This document shows, piece by piece, positions 24,758 to 33,516 of a DNA stretch of 53,670 nt. The position numbers and the translations under genes are program-made. Numbering within the stretch: position 1 is the first letter of the stretch; every line of letters begins with the position of its first letter. The DNA comes from Oscillospiraceae bacterium (GTDB lineage Bacteria > Bacillota > Clostridia > Oscillospirales > Oscillospiraceae): assembly GCA_009776905.1 (NCBI GenBank), contig WRMX01000001.1:1-53670 (forward strand), in the 5' to 3' direction. The notes under the pieces are model-generated. The model ran no database searches. It was not told the origin of the DNA and worked only from the letters and a program-made list of their open reading frames with translations.

Positions 24758-26218
24758 CTATGCCTTGCGCTGCATTTTGCATATGAAAAACCCGTCTGTG
24801 TGGTGGACATGAGGCAGGAGTTTTGCCATCCCGTCCGGAACGTCGCCAAAGCCCGGCAATGAAAAACCAGCCAAGGCGAAGTCCTTTCTCTCGCGCAGGA
24901 ACGACTCGACGACTTCTTCGTTTTCTTCGTTTAACAACGTGCAAGTCGAATATATCAACGTGCCGCCCGGTTTTACGTATGAAGATAGATTATGCAGGAT
25001 CTTCTTTTGTATTTCGGGGAGGCCGGCGATTTCTTCGCGGGTTTTATATCGTATCTCCGGTTTTTTGCGTATGACGCCGAAGCCGGAACAAGGCACGTCG
25101 GCGAGAACGACATCGGCAAGGGCAGCTGATGCATTGGCGAGGACGGTGCCGCCAGTACGAGCGGAATCTGTTTGGACTGCAGCGACACTGCCGTCCGCAG
25201 AAGCCGTAGCAATAACGACGCCGTCTGCAGCGACACCGCCGCCAGCAGCGACGTTGGCGTTAGAATCGGCGCCCACAGCGTCGCAGACCAAAACCTCGAT
25301 GATTCCGATGCCTAGCCTCCTGGCGCCCTCGGAAACCGCATTGAGCTTCGCCGCGCTGATATCGCGAGCCTCAATGCGCCCCGTGTTGCGCATCAAGACT
25401 GCCGCCGCAAACGATTTCCCGCCGGGAGCGGCGCAACCGTCGATGACATAGTCGCCTTTGCATGGGCTTGCTGCCAAAACCGCGCAATGGGAAGAGGCAT
25501 CCTGGACATAGAACAGTCCCTTCTTAAATGCGGCCAGCCTTTCGATGCCGCCCGGGCAGCGGAAGTCAACGCAATCGTCGAAGGTCTCATGCATCGAAGC
25601 CGTGATTCCGTCGGCAGCCAGGCTGGCAATCAATTCTTCCGTATTCGTCAGCAAAGTGTTGACTTGCGCGGTAATTGGAGATGAATCGTCATTATTTGAT
25701 GTCAGGAGGGCTTCCGTGCCATCATGTCCAAACGCTTCGCAAAACTTCTGGACCAGCCACAACGGATGGCTGTACTTCACAGACAAGCGCTCGCATATGT
25801 CCTCGATTTCGAGGCTCGGAACAGAGCCGTCCGCCGCGCTGTCGGCAATTCTGCGCAACACAGCATTGACAAATCCGGCAGCTTTTTTGTTAGCGGACTT
25901 CGTAGCAAGCGTAACGCCCTCGTTGACGGCGGCGCTATATGGAATTTTCGACAAAAACAAAATCTGGTATATCGAAATGCGCAGTATATCAAGAACGCGC
26001 GGTTCAATCTTTTGGATTGAAAAAGTAGAAAAACACGATAAAATATAATCGCAATACGCCATGTTCTGGAGGACGCCGTTAATGATCTGCTCGGCAAGCG
26101 CCGCATCGATGGGAGAGATGCTCGATTTTGCCTTTTGCTCATATAGGCTTTTTAGCGGCCGTTTTTTGTTGCGCCTAAACTCCCCCAGCGCTTTGAGCGC
26201 GGCTTCGCGCGCGGTCAA
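24758..26218 (-). CDS. rsmB: 16S rRNA (cytosine-967-C5) methyltransferase RsmB with repeat insertion
   Basis: SAM-dependent m5C methyltransferase (Sun/Fmu) with an N-terminal NusB-like RNA-binding domain and a C-terminal Rossmann methyltransferase. The start is TTG at 26218, overlapping the fmt stop as TTGA and preceded by AGAGGG. It has 486 residues. Motifs are FYVQDASS, IDGCAAPGGKS, LADVPCSGFGVIRKKPE with one active-site cysteine, and IYSTCTLLNEENE with the catalytic one. A stretch of about 54 residues (about 315-368, Ala/Gly/Val/Asp-rich, repeated ADG and NA units) is inserted between the motif ending LVCDA and LADVPCSG, where homologues have a short loop. Confidence 0.95.
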   Translation of the reverse strand: MTAREAALKALGEFRRNKKRPLKSLYEQKAKSSISPIDAALAEQIINGVLQNMAYCDYILSCFSTFSIQKIEPRVLDILRISIYQILFLSKIPYSAAVNEGVTLATKSANKKAAGFVNAVLRRIADSAADGSVPSLEIEDICERLSVKYSHPLWLVQKFCEAFGHDGTEALLTSNNDDSSPITAQVNTLLTNTEELIASLAADGITASMHETFDDCVDFRCPGGIERLAAFKKGLFYVQDASSHCAVLAASPCKGDYVIDGCAAPGGKSFAAAVLMRNTGRIEARDISAAKLNAVSEGARRLGIGIIEVLVCDAVGADSNANVAAGGGVAADGVVIATASADGSVAAVQTDSARTGGTVLANASAALADVVLADVPCSGFGVIRKKPEIRYKTREEIAGLPEIQKKILHNLSSYVKPGGTLIYSTCTLLNEENEEVVESFLRERKDFALAGFSLPGFGDVPDGMAKLLPHVHHTDGFFICKMQRKA

Positions 26219-27144
26219 AGCGCATGCCCTCTGAGGTATTCTGCAGCGGTCATGCGCCGGCCGCCCGCTGCCTGGAGCTCCTTGATTATGACCGATCCGT
26301 CCGAACATGCGACTTCGATTCCATGGTTTCCGTAAGAAATGATGTCGCCCGGCGTATAGCCGACCTCTGTGATATGCCCACCTGATGCCTTTTCGGCAAT
26401 TGCAACGGAATGTATCTTAAAAATCGACCCGGAAAACACCGCCGTGGCGCCAGGCCATGGGCTCAACCCGCGCACCTTGCACTTGATATTATATGCGGAA
26501 TCTCCCCAATCGATCGGGGAGATGCTCCTGTCAAGCTGCGGCGCGTAAGTCGCCTCCAAGTGATTCTGCGGCATGCGCGCGGCAGTTCCTTCCGTAATGC
26601 TATTGATTGTCTCAATAAGCAGCTCGGCGCCGATAACGCTCAGCCTGTCGTGCAGCTCGCCTGCCGTCTCCTCTTCGCCGATATACGTCTTTTTGCTCGA
26701 AATGACGTCGCCGGTATCAAGCTCGCGCGCCATATACATTGCAGTGACGCCTGTCTCCCTCTCCCCTTTTATAACTGCCCATTGGATGGGCGCTGCGCCC
26801 CGGTATTTCGGCAGCAGCGACGCATGAATATTTATGCATCCGAGTGGAGGTATCTCGAGAGCCTCCGCAGGCAGGAGTTGGCCGTATGCAACCACGACGA
26901 TCAAATCGCATTGCAGCATACGGAGCTCGTCAATGACCTGAGGGCTGTTGAACGAATCCGGTTGGAACACCTTCGAGCCTCGTTCCAGCGCTATGGTTTT
27001 GATTGGGCTGTAGCTGACGTTCCCTCCCCTGTTGCGTGGCTTATCCGGTTGGGTGTACACGCCGACGATGTCATGTCCGCTATTATACAGGCTTTCCAGC
27101 GACGCGCAAGCAAAGGCGGGAGTGCCCATAAAGACAATTTTCAA
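26215..27144 (-). CDS. fmt: methionyl-tRNA formyltransferase
   Basis: Formylates the amino group of Met-tRNA(fMet) using 10-formyl-tetrahydrofolate, enabling initiation. It has 309 residues, the normal size. Motifs are the start MKIVFMGTPAFA, HASLLPKYRGAAPIQWA with the catalytic Asn-His region (INIHASLLPKYRG), and TGVTAMYMARELDTGD. The C-terminal OB-like domain contains GLSPWPGATAVF. The start codon is TTG at 27144, with GGGGGT about 9 nt upstream inside the end of def. It is separated from def by 2 bp and overlaps rsmB by 4 bp, giving a tightly coupled def-fmt-rsmB unit. Confidence 0.97.
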   Translation of the reverse strand: MKIVFMGTPAFACASLESLYNSGHDIVGVYTQPDKPRNRGGNVSYSPIKTIALERGSKVFQPDSFNSPQVIDELRMLQCDLIVVVAYGQLLPAEALEIPPLGCINIHASLLPKYRGAAPIQWAVIKGERETGVTAMYMARELDTGDVISSKKTYIGEEETAGELHDRLSVIGAELLIETINSITEGTAARMPQNHLEATYAPQLDRSISPIDWGDSAYNIKCKVRGLSPWPGATAVFSGSIFKIHSVAIAEKASGGHITEVGYTPGDIISYGNHGIEVACSDGSVIIKELQAAGGRRMTAAEYLRGHAL

Positions 27145-27146
27145 AA

Positions 27147-28037
27147 CTATTGACCCCCGGTATTTGTTTCTGCGGCGCTGCCCGGAGCATCGGCGTCCGT
27201 CGCGCCGGAACCCGGGGCACTCTTGCCCGGAGCATCGGCGTCCGTCGCGCCGGCACCCGGGGCACTCTTGCCGGAACCATCTGCATTCGCCGCATCGGAG
27301 CCCCCGGCCTTGCCACGTTCCTTTTCGGCGAATAAAGCTTCGACTTCCTCCTCGGTGAGGAAGTGGTCTGTCAGCGATGTGAATATTATGCCTTCCAGAT
27401 GGTCGATCTCATGGCAAATCGCACGAGCTGTCAGCTCTTTGGTCCATAGTTCGAAAGTATTGCCGTTGCGGTCCTGGGCCCTGACTTTGACAAGCGCGGG
27501 GCGCGTGACGATGCCATATACGCCGGGGACGCTCAAACATCCTTCGTTCCCGGTTTGTTCGCCGGATTTTGCGAGTATCTCCGGGTTGATGAGCTCGATT
27601 ATTTTCCCCTCCGGAAAACCGGAATGCTTTGTTTCATTCGCGTCGACAGCCGCATCGCCCGATTCATCGTCCACGCTCGCGCCCGCAGCAGCGTCGCCAG
27701 CAGCACCGCCCGCAGCAGCATCGCCCGCGCCCGCGCTCGCGTCACCCGTAGTAGTATCGCTTGCGCCCACATCGCCCGCGCCCGTGTCACCCATAGCAGC
27801 ACCGCCGCCAGCAGCATCCCCCGCGCCCTCCTCATCGCCGCTCTCGATATCGACGATCAAGACAACGCGCCTCAAGACCCCGACCTGCGGAGCAGCAAGC
27901 CCCAGCCCGTTCGCATCAACCAGCGTCTCGCGCATGTCGTCAATCAGAATATGCAGCCGCTTGTTGAAATCGGTCACGATGCGGCTCTTTTTACGCAGAG
28001 CCGGGTCGTTGGTTTGCAAAATATTCCTTATTGCCAA
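27147..28037 (-). CDS. def: peptide deformylase with large low-complexity insertion and repeat tail
   Basis: Metalloenzyme removing the N-formyl group from nascent proteins. Conserved motifs are GLGLAAPQVGV, EGCLSVPG with the metal-binding Cys, and ICHEIDHLEG (HExxH). The start is TTG at 28037, giving the family start MAIRNI and lying just after a GGAGGTGG ribosome site; the upstream GTG overlaps that site. It has 296 residues, against about 150-190 usual. Some 80 residues of Gly/Ala/Asp-rich repeats are inserted between the strand LIVDI and LINPEILAKSGEQTG. The tail carries two perfect-length 15-residue repeats (GKSAPGxGATDADAP). Both catalytic halves look intact. Confidence 0.95.
   Translation of the reverse strand: MAIRNILQTNDPALRKKSRIVTDFNKRLHILIDDMRETLVDANGLGLAAPQVGVLRRVVLIVDIESGDEEGAGDAAGGGAAMGDTGAGDVGASDTTTGDASAGAGDAAAGGAAGDAAAGASVDDESGDAAVDANETKHSGFPEGKIIELINPEILAKSGEQTGNEGCLSVPGVYGIVTRPALVKVRAQDRNGNTFELWTKELTARAICHEIDHLEGIIFTSLTDHFLTEEEVEALFAEKERGKAGGSDAANADGSGKSAPGAGATDADAPGKSAPGSGATDADAPGSAAETNTGGQ
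27181..27270 (-). repeat. 45-bp coding repeat in the def tail (two copies)
   Basis: Two adjacent 45-bp copies (27181-27225 and 27226-27270) differ at very few positions and encode 15-residue units near the Def C-terminus. A separate irregular Gly/Ala/Asp repeat insertion in the same gene spans 27609-27851. Confidence 0.9.
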
Positions 28038-28152
28038 ATAGACCACCTCCGTGCGGGCATGCCCCGCTTTGATTTGTCATAGATAATTTTTCGCTGTTAT
28101 ATAGATACTTAAGCGCGGCGAAACATATGTGCGCTAAAGTGGAGTCACTATG

Positions 28153-28180
28153 AAAGATTCTTCGCTGCGCTTTGAATGAC
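28153..28180 (-). repeat. dispersed intergenic repeat copy
   Basis: GAAAGATTCTTCGCTGCGC followed by TTTGAATGAC, in the 176-bp gap between the priA stop and the def start. It is the same family as 16434 and 30728. Otherwise the gap shows nothing clear. Confidence 0.75.
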
Positions 28181-28213
28181 AACGCGGGATAGCATTGCGC
28201 TCTGAACGATAAT

Positions 28214-30460
28214 TCACTCATATGTCCCGGCGTCCGCATATACGGAGACGCCCCTGCTGAGCTTATCGCGCGCGAACTCCCTCAACGTATGCGCGATCGT
28301 GTCGCGCACGCGCTTGGAGTTGTCGCAGCTGATCATCACCCTATACCTATATTTGTTTTTGACCTTTGGGATGGGCGCGGGCGCCGGGCCCAAAACTTTG
28401 ACGTTGCCCGCATCGCCGCCAATCTCGAAATATTTAACCAGCGCCCCACGCAGCTTTGCGCACGCGGCCATAACTGCGGCTTCGTCGCCGCCGGACGCGG
28501 AAATGGCGAATAAATCGTGTATGGGCGGGCTTCCGAGCGCATCTCGGAGCATGATCTCGCGCTCATAAAACCCGATGTAATCCTGCCGCGATGCCAATGC
28601 AATGACCTCATGGTCCGGCGTGAACGTCTGGATGAAGGCCCTGCCCGGCTTCTCTCCCCTGCCCGAGCGCCCGACGACCTGCGTGATCAGCGAAAACGCC
28701 CTCTCGTGCGCGCGGTAGTCGCCCATGTACAGCATCGAATCCGCCGAAAGCACTCCCACGAGCGTCACGTTTTCAAAATCCAGCCCTTTCGTCACCATCT
28801 GCGTGCCGAGCAGAACATGCGCGCCGCCCTCGCGAAATTGATTGAGCAGCTTGTCATGCGAGCGCATTTGGGACACGGTGTCCGCGTCCATGCGGATGAC
28901 GCCAATGCCGGGGAAAAGCTCCGAAAGCTCGGTTTCGACCTTCTGCGTGCCGGCGCCCATGAACCTGAGCTTTCCGCCGCATTCAGGGCATTTATCGGAC
29001 GGCTTCAGCGAATGGCCGCAGTAGTGGCACAGCAGGAGGTTTGTCGCCGAATGGTAAGTCATCGAAACGCTGCAGTTGTCGCACTTATACGTGAACCCGC
29101 ATTCGCCGCACGCGACCAAAGGGTTGGCCCCGCGCCGGTTTATGAACAATATGCTTTGTTCGTTGCTGCGGATGTTCGATTCAATCTCAGACTTCAATAC
29201 CGAGCTGATGGACCCGTTGTTGCCGTCTTTAAGCTCCTTTTTCATATCAATGAGCCTCACGGCAGGCAGATCCCTCTTGTTGAAGCGGCTGTCGATGCGG
29301 AAAATCTTGTATTTCCCGGCGAGCGCGCTGTGCATGCTCTCGACGGAAGGGGTGGCGGAAGACAGCAGCAAAAGCGCTCCTGAGTGCGCCACGCGGTACT
29401 TTGCGATGTCGCGCGCGTGATATCTGGGAGAATTCTCGGATTTGTACGTGTGTTCCTGCTCCTCGTCGAGCACGATCAGCCCGATGTTCTCCAATGGCGC
29501 GAAAATGGCGGAGCGCGTGCCGACGACGACGCGTACCTCGCCCGAGCGGATGCGCTTCCATTCGTCGTAACGCTCGCCCGTGCCGAGGGCGCTATGCAGA
29601 ACGGCGACGGAATCGCCGAAATATGAAGCAAAAATGCTGACGGCCTGCGGTGTTAACGCGATTTCCGGAACGAGCACGATGGCGGTCTTCCCGGATTCCA
29701 AGGCCTTTTCGATCAGCTTGATATACACGAGCGTCTTCCCGCTGCCCGTGACTCCGTAGAGCAGCGCCGCCTCCGGCCTGCCCCCGCCAAGCAACGGCGC
29801 CAAGCTGTCGTATGCGGCGCGCTGCTCCTCGTTGAGCGTTATATGCTCGGTATCAATATTCATCGAGCTGCCGGGACGCCTGAAGACCTCGCGTTTCTCA
29901 AAAGCCAGAATGCCCTGCTTCTCAAGCGTCTTGACCGTCGATGAAGGTGCGCCCGTTATGGTGCAAATCTCCTTGATGGGCATGCTGCCGGATGCTGCAA
30001 GCAATTGCAGCACAGCGGATTGGTGCGGCGCTCTCGACTTCCTGGCGGAGGCGAGCCCTGCGGCCTCGTCAGGCGCGATATTGAGATGGACGATGCTGAC
30101 GGTCTTGTCGCCCAGACGCTTGCCGCCCCCCTTTTCCCATACTCCGGCAGGAAGCATCGCGCGCAGCGCGCTATATACCGTGCAAAAATAACGGTCGCTC
30201 ATCCATAACGCGAGCTTGAGGCTGTCATCGCCCAGAAGCGGCTCGCCGTCGAGCAGCGAATCCACGCTTTTGAGCGGCTTGTCCCCCGTTTCCGGTAGCA
30301 ATGACAGGATGATCCCCTCGGCCATTTTGTTGCCGGCGCCAAACGGGACCGACACTCTCATGCCGGGCAAGGCCAGCCCTGCGATATTTTCGGGAAGAAA
30401 ATAGTCATAAGGCCTGTCGATGTGGTATGCAGCGACGGAAACGGCGATTTTGGCAATCAT
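28214..30460 (-). CDS. priA: primosomal replication-restart helicase PriA
   Basis: Superfamily 2 3'-5' helicase that reloads the replisome at stalled forks. It has 748 residues from the ATG at 30460, which overlaps the rpoZ stop as ATGA. The N-terminal 3'-DNA-binding domain starts AKIAVSVAAYHIDRPYDYFLP. A winged-helix region follows. Walker A is GVTGSGKT and motif II is DEEQ within VLDEEQEHTYKSE. Two zinc-binding cysteine clusters lie at CGECGFTYKCDNCS and CHYCGHSL...CPECGG. Further motifs are GTQMVTKGLDFENV and QVVGRSGRGEKPG. The rpoZ-priA-def-fmt order matches Firmicutes, except that coaBC is missing between rpoZ and priA. Confidence 0.96.
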   Translation of the reverse strand: MIAKIAVSVAAYHIDRPYDYFLPENIAGLALPGMRVSVPFGAGNKMAEGIILSLLPETGDKPLKSVDSLLDGEPLLGDDSLKLALWMSDRYFCTVYSALRAMLPAGVWEKGGGKRLGDKTVSIVHLNIAPDEAAGLASARKSRAPHQSAVLQLLAASGSMPIKEICTITGAPSSTVKTLEKQGILAFEKREVFRRPGSSMNIDTEHITLNEEQRAAYDSLAPLLGGGRPEAALLYGVTGSGKTLVYIKLIEKALESGKTAIVLVPEIALTPQAVSIFASYFGDSVAVLHSALGTGERYDEWKRIRSGEVRVVVGTRSAIFAPLENIGLIVLDEEQEHTYKSENSPRYHARDIAKYRVAHSGALLLLSSATPSVESMHSALAGKYKIFRIDSRFNKRDLPAVRLIDMKKELKDGNNGSISSVLKSEIESNIRSNEQSILFINRRGANPLVACGECGFTYKCDNCSVSMTYHSATNLLLCHYCGHSLKPSDKCPECGGKLRFMGAGTQKVETELSELFPGIGVIRMDADTVSQMRSHDKLLNQFREGGAHVLLGTQMVTKGLDFENVTLVGVLSADSMLYMGDYRAHERAFSLITQVVGRSGRGEKPGRAFIQTFTPDHEVIALASRQDYIGFYEREIMLRDALGSPPIHDLFAISASGGDEAAVMAACAKLRGALVKYFEIGGDAGNVKVLGPAPAPIPKVKNKYRYRVMISCDNSKRVRDTIAHTLREFARDKLSRGVSVYADAGTYE

Positions 30461-30666
30461 TGGCTCTGTAAATCCTCCGGGATGGTGACTCGCAGCTCGC
30501 CGGACGCGATTTCTTCGATCGCCTTGGAAACCGGCTTGCCCTCGAACGGCTCGTCCTGCTCGATGGCGTATGTCGATATGGCCCTTGCACGCCTCGCGAT
30601 GATGTTGACGAGCAGATAGCGGCTGTTCACCTGGTCGAGCAGGCTGGCCAGCGATGGATAAAGCAT
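30457..30666 (-). CDS. rpoZ: RNA polymerase omega subunit
   Basis: A 69-residue omega subunit that promotes RNA polymerase assembly. Recognisable segments are the N-terminal SLASLLDQVNSRYLLVNIIARRAR and the P..KPVSKAIEEIASGELRV block. It overlaps priA by 4 bp (ATGA). In most Firmicutes gmk precedes rpoZ directly. Here the upstream 179 bp contain only dispersed repeats and no gmk. Confidence 0.93.
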   Translation of the reverse strand: MLYPSLASLLDQVNSRYLLVNIIARRARAISTYAIEQDEPFEGKPVSKAIEEIASGELRVTIPEDLQSQ

Positions 30667-30727
30667 GGTGGATCTCCCCCTTAATAATCATATGTGTACT
30701 TAAAAACTCAAAAACCTAGCAACACCA

Positions 30728-30798
30728 GTCATTCTGAGCGAAGCGAAGAATCTTTATCTACGTTATTAACCTGTCATTCTGAGCGAAGCCAGGATGAC
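30728..30798. repeat. two dispersed repeat copies upstream of rpoZ
   Basis: GTCATTCTGAGCGAAGCG (30728) and GTCATTCTGAGCGAAGCC (30773) lie 45 bp apart. The second, ending CAGGATGAC, forms a 9-bp inverted repeat (GTCATTCTG and CAGGATGAC, one mismatch). They occupy the gap where gmk would be expected. Confidence 0.75.
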
Positions 30799-30845
30799 AA
30801 CGGGAGTTTCCGAGGACACTCATAATGGCACATGACACATATGCG

Positions 30846-31109
30846 CTATTGCAAATCGGCGTGTTCCTGGCCGCCCTTTTCGGAAAGCCTGCCCGCGACG
30901 GTTTCGGGCTGTATCGCGGAAAGCACGATGCATCCGTTGTCCGTGATGATGACCGCCCTCGTCCGCCGCCCGTACGTCGCGTCGATGAGCATGCTCTTCT
31001 CTCTCGCGTCGGAAATGATCCTCTTGATTGGCGCGGATTCCGGGCTGACGATGGCGATGATCCTCTCAGCCGCGACCATATTGCCAAAACCAATGTTTAT
31101 AAGCTTCAT
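30846..31109 (-). CDS. remA: RemA family regulator (DUF370)
   Basis: An 87-residue protein of the RemA/DUF370 family, a DNA-binding regulator of matrix and osmoprotection genes in Bacillus. Family hallmarks are the start MKLINIGFGNMVAAERIIAIVSP, then S.PIKRI and AT.GRRTRAVIITDNG. The C-terminus (after LSAIQPETVAGRL) is slightly longer than usual and Glu/Gln-rich. It starts 10 bp after the yicC stop, as in the conserved yicC-remA pair. GAGGATGG precedes the ATG. Confidence 0.94.
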   Translation of the reverse strand: MKLINIGFGNMVAAERIIAIVSPESAPIKRIISDAREKSMLIDATYGRRTRAVIITDNGCIVLSAIQPETVAGRLSEKGGQEHADLQ

Positions 31110-31119
31110 ATAGCCATCC

Positions 31120-31998
31120 TCACTCGATGTTTTGCGCTTGCTCGCGGATTTTCTCGATCTCGGCCTTCAAATCGACGACGACCCTCGACATTTCGGCGTC
31201 GTTCCCCTTAGACCCGATCGTGTTCGCCTCGCGGTTGAACTCCTGCACTAGGAAATCGATTTTTCTACCGACGGCATCCCGGCTGCCGAGCAGCTCGCGC
31301 AACTGCGCGACATGGCTTTTCAGCCGGACGGTCTCCTCGTTGATCGCGACGCGGTCGGCAAAAATCGCGGCCTCGGTGAGAATGCGCTGCTCGTCGATCT
31401 CCGCAGCTTGCAGCAAATCGCGCATTTTCGCCTCCAGCTTGAGCCTGTATTCCTCAACGCTCCTTGGAGATATCTCCTCGGCCAGAGCCGTCAATCTGAT
31501 TATATCGTCAAGCCGCGCCTCGATATCGCCTCGGAGCTTCTCGCCCTCCTGGATGCGCATATCGTTAAAGCCGGCCAGCGCCGATTCCAGCACGAGACAA
31601 ATGTCCGCGAACAGCTGCTCGGCGTCTTCCTCGTCCTTCTCCGCCTTCAGCACGTCGGGGAACCGCGCGACGTCGACGACGCCGACGTTCCCGTCAAGCC
31701 CGTATTCATCTGCCATTGCCCGCAGCATCGCCACATAGGCGCCCGCGAGAGGGCGGTTGACCCTGATGGTCATATTGTCCGCGTTGAAAGAGTCGACGGA
31801 AACGTACACATCGACCTTCCCCCGCGTTATATTGGTGCCGACGATTTTCTTTATCTTGTCCTCAAACGCGGCATACGCGCGCGGAATCTTGATCGTGCAG
31901 TCGAGATACCTGCTGTTGACGCTCTTGATTTCGACCGATATCTCCAATGCGCTCGAAGTGCCTTTTGCGCTCCCGAACCCGGTCATGCTTTTTATCAT
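31120..31998 (-). CDS. yicC: YicC family endoribonuclease
   Basis: YicC/YloC family protein of 292 residues; members have endoribonuclease activity. Hallmarks are the N-terminus MIKSMTGFGSA, the SVNSRYLD segment, RGKVDVYVS, and the C-terminal GRKIDFLVQEFNREANTIGSKGNDAEMSRVVVDLKAEIEKIREQAQNIE. The start at 31998 follows AAAGGAG by about 9 nt. The longer frame adds 10 residues without support. It heads the yicC-remA-rpoZ-priA cluster. Confidence 0.95.
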   Translation of the reverse strand: MIKSMTGFGSAKGTSSALEISVEIKSVNSRYLDCTIKIPRAYAAFEDKIKKIVGTNITRGKVDVYVSVDSFNADNMTIRVNRPLAGAYVAMLRAMADEYGLDGNVGVVDVARFPDVLKAEKDEEDAEQLFADICLVLESALAGFNDMRIQEGEKLRGDIEARLDDIIRLTALAEEISPRSVEEYRLKLEAKMRDLLQAAEIDEQRILTEAAIFADRVAINEETVRLKSHVAQLRELLGSRDAVGRKIDFLVQEFNREANTIGSKGNDAEMSRVVVDLKAEIEKIREQAQNIE

Positions 31999-32096
31999 TA
32001 TATCACTGCTCCTTTGTGGCGCCGCCATTCCGTTTTGTCCGCGCCCAGCGGCGCGTCCCGGAGGACCGCAGTCAATTCCCGCGTCAGCGCGATTGG

Positions 32097-32609
32097 CTAT
32101 TTTTTAATGCGCTGATGGATGGAACTCATGTAGAACAGCAGCAGCTTGGAATAGCCATAATCGAAAACGATGAAAACCGCGTTCCCGCCGATGTATAGCA
32201 CGGGGAAGATCACGTGCATCTCAAAATCCGGGAAAACCAGGCCCCGCAGCGCGAACCAAATGACGGAGAGCGCGACGTTGAACAAAACGAGCTTCAGCGC
32301 CCACTGCGCAGCGCGGCTTCGGAGTTTTTCGGACAGGCGCTTTATAATGGGATAATAACCGAAAAAAAGGATGAATAGAAGCAAGGTCGATCTGTTCGGC
32401 AGGACAAGCGCTCCTATCAGCGAGCTCACGACATAGACGTACAGGCCGGGGGCAATACCCATCTCGATGATTGCGGCGGCTACGAAGAGGGACGAGACCG
32501 CCGCGAAGCCCAGTTGCCCGGTCGGCCATATGGAAGTGATATATAGGACGGCAATCGTCAGCGCCGAGAGCATGGCGACCAGCGTGATCATTCGTGTTTT
32601 ATTGTTCAA
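32097..32609 (-). CDS. integral membrane protein, five or six helices
   Basis: A 170-residue membrane protein starting at TTG 32609 (AAGGGGG about 6 nt upstream), giving MNNKTRMITLVAMLSALTIAVLYI. Hydrophobic segments lie at about 8-24, 32-52, 55-76, 81-96, 112-130 and 140-160. Size and the opening TLVAMLSALTIA resemble substrate-binding S components of ECF transporters or related families in Clostridia, but no ligand-binding signature was recognised. Function is unassigned. It ends 98 bp before yicC on the same strand. Confidence 0.75.
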   Translation of the reverse strand: MNNKTRMITLVAMLSALTIAVLYITSIWPTGQLGFAAVSSLFVAAAIIEMGIAPGLYVYVVSSLIGALVLPNRSTLLLFILFFGYYPIIKRLSEKLRSRAAQWALKLVLFNVALSVIWFALRGLVFPDFEMHVIFPVLYIGGNAVFIVFDYGYSKLLLFYMSSIHQRIKK

Positions 32610-32783
32610 AAAAGCCCCCTTGTCAATATGATCCTCATCAATGGCGGCGCGAGATGGTCGATACGATCCCATCGGTGGCGGCGTGTGAATGTCAAATAGC
32701 TTGAAGCTTTGCGCATGCGTCCGCGCGATGGCGCCCGCAACCCCAAGTCCGCTAACAAGCCAGCCTGTGCAACGCGTCCCCCA

Positions 32784-33365
32784 TCAGTGGCAACGGCAGC
32801 AAAGGTTCATGCACATCATCGCCGTGCAAATGTCGCAAGCGTCGCACCCTTGGTTTGCCATCGCGCCCGAGCGATATGGGTTGTTCATTCCGCCGCTTCT
32901 GTCCATGAACGATAGAGCCTGCCTGTATTCCGGATTGCCCGGGTCCATGTTAAGGGCGGTTTGGAAATACTCACGCGCGTCGTTGAGCCAGCCCTTGCGG
33001 TAGCAGACGCTGCCCATCAGGAAATTCCATTCTGCGTTTCTCGCCGGAAAAGCCCTCAGCAGCTCCTCCGCCATCCTGATATCGCCCACGTTGATGGCCT
33101 CGCGCACCTTCGCGCCTTCAGGAGTCGCGTTCGTGGCGCCGGAATAGCTTGCGCCGGGCTGGTATCCATTGCCGCCCTCGCGCATCTTGATGATGCTGTT
33201 ATACGCCTCGTTGATCTCTTTCATCTTTTCCTGCGCGAGATCCGCGAGGGGATTGTCGTGGTAATTATCGGGATGGTACTTTCGCGCAAGCTCGCGATAC
33301 GCCTTTTTGACCTCGTCGTCGGACGCGGTCGAATTTACGCCGAGAACGCTGTATGGATCGCTCAT
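32784..33365 (-). CDS. J-domain protein with cysteine-rich C-terminus
   Basis: A 193-residue protein. Residues 1-65 are a J domain with helix II basic residues and the HPD tripeptide in KYHPDNYHD, which stimulates Hsp70 (DnaK) ATPase. The middle has TPR-like helices (EELLRAFPARNAEWNFLMGSVCY, DAREYFQTALNMDPGNPEY). The end is a striking cysteine cluster GCDACDICTAMMCMNLCCRCH that may bind metal. AAGGAG precedes the ATG. It lies downstream of the DUF5685 gene on the same strand, a pairing also typical of Clostridia. Confidence 0.92.
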   Translation of the reverse strand: MSDPYSVLGVNSTASDDEVKKAYRELARKYHPDNYHDNPLADLAQEKMKEINEAYNSIIKMREGGNGYQPGASYSGATNATPEGAKVREAINVGDIRMAEELLRAFPARNAEWNFLMGSVCYRKGWLNDAREYFQTALNMDPGNPEYRQALSFMDRSGGMNNPYRSGAMANQGCDACDICTAMMCMNLCCRCH

Positions 33366-33412
33366 GTTGATTTCTCCTTAGGTGCGTGATGTTAGCTGAT
33401 TGTGAAATGCCG

Positions 33413-33450
33413 CATATTGCAGGCGGCAGATTGCCGCCGCTGCAATATAT
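33413..33450. other. strong hairpin between DUF5685 and J-domain genes
   Basis: ATATTGCA...TGCAATAT arms enclose GGCGGCA...TGCCGCC, giving a 15-bp-class stem with a small bulge and GAT loop. It lies in the 151-bp gap. No clear T-run follows on the minus strand, so it is a possible processing or attenuation structure. Confidence 0.5.
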
Positions 33451-33516
33451 CGTTTATCTCAAGATATAAACCATAACCCTTCCCTTGAACCTCTCACGAC
33501 TAAAGTCGCGGGCGCG

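Noticed and set aside
28517..29383. 288-codon plus-strand open frame opposite priA
   Set aside because: priA is intact and conserved on the other strand.
30758..31093. 111-codon minus-strand frame considered as a remnant of gmk
   Set aside because: It contains no P-loop or guanylate-kinase motif and overlaps remA in another frame.
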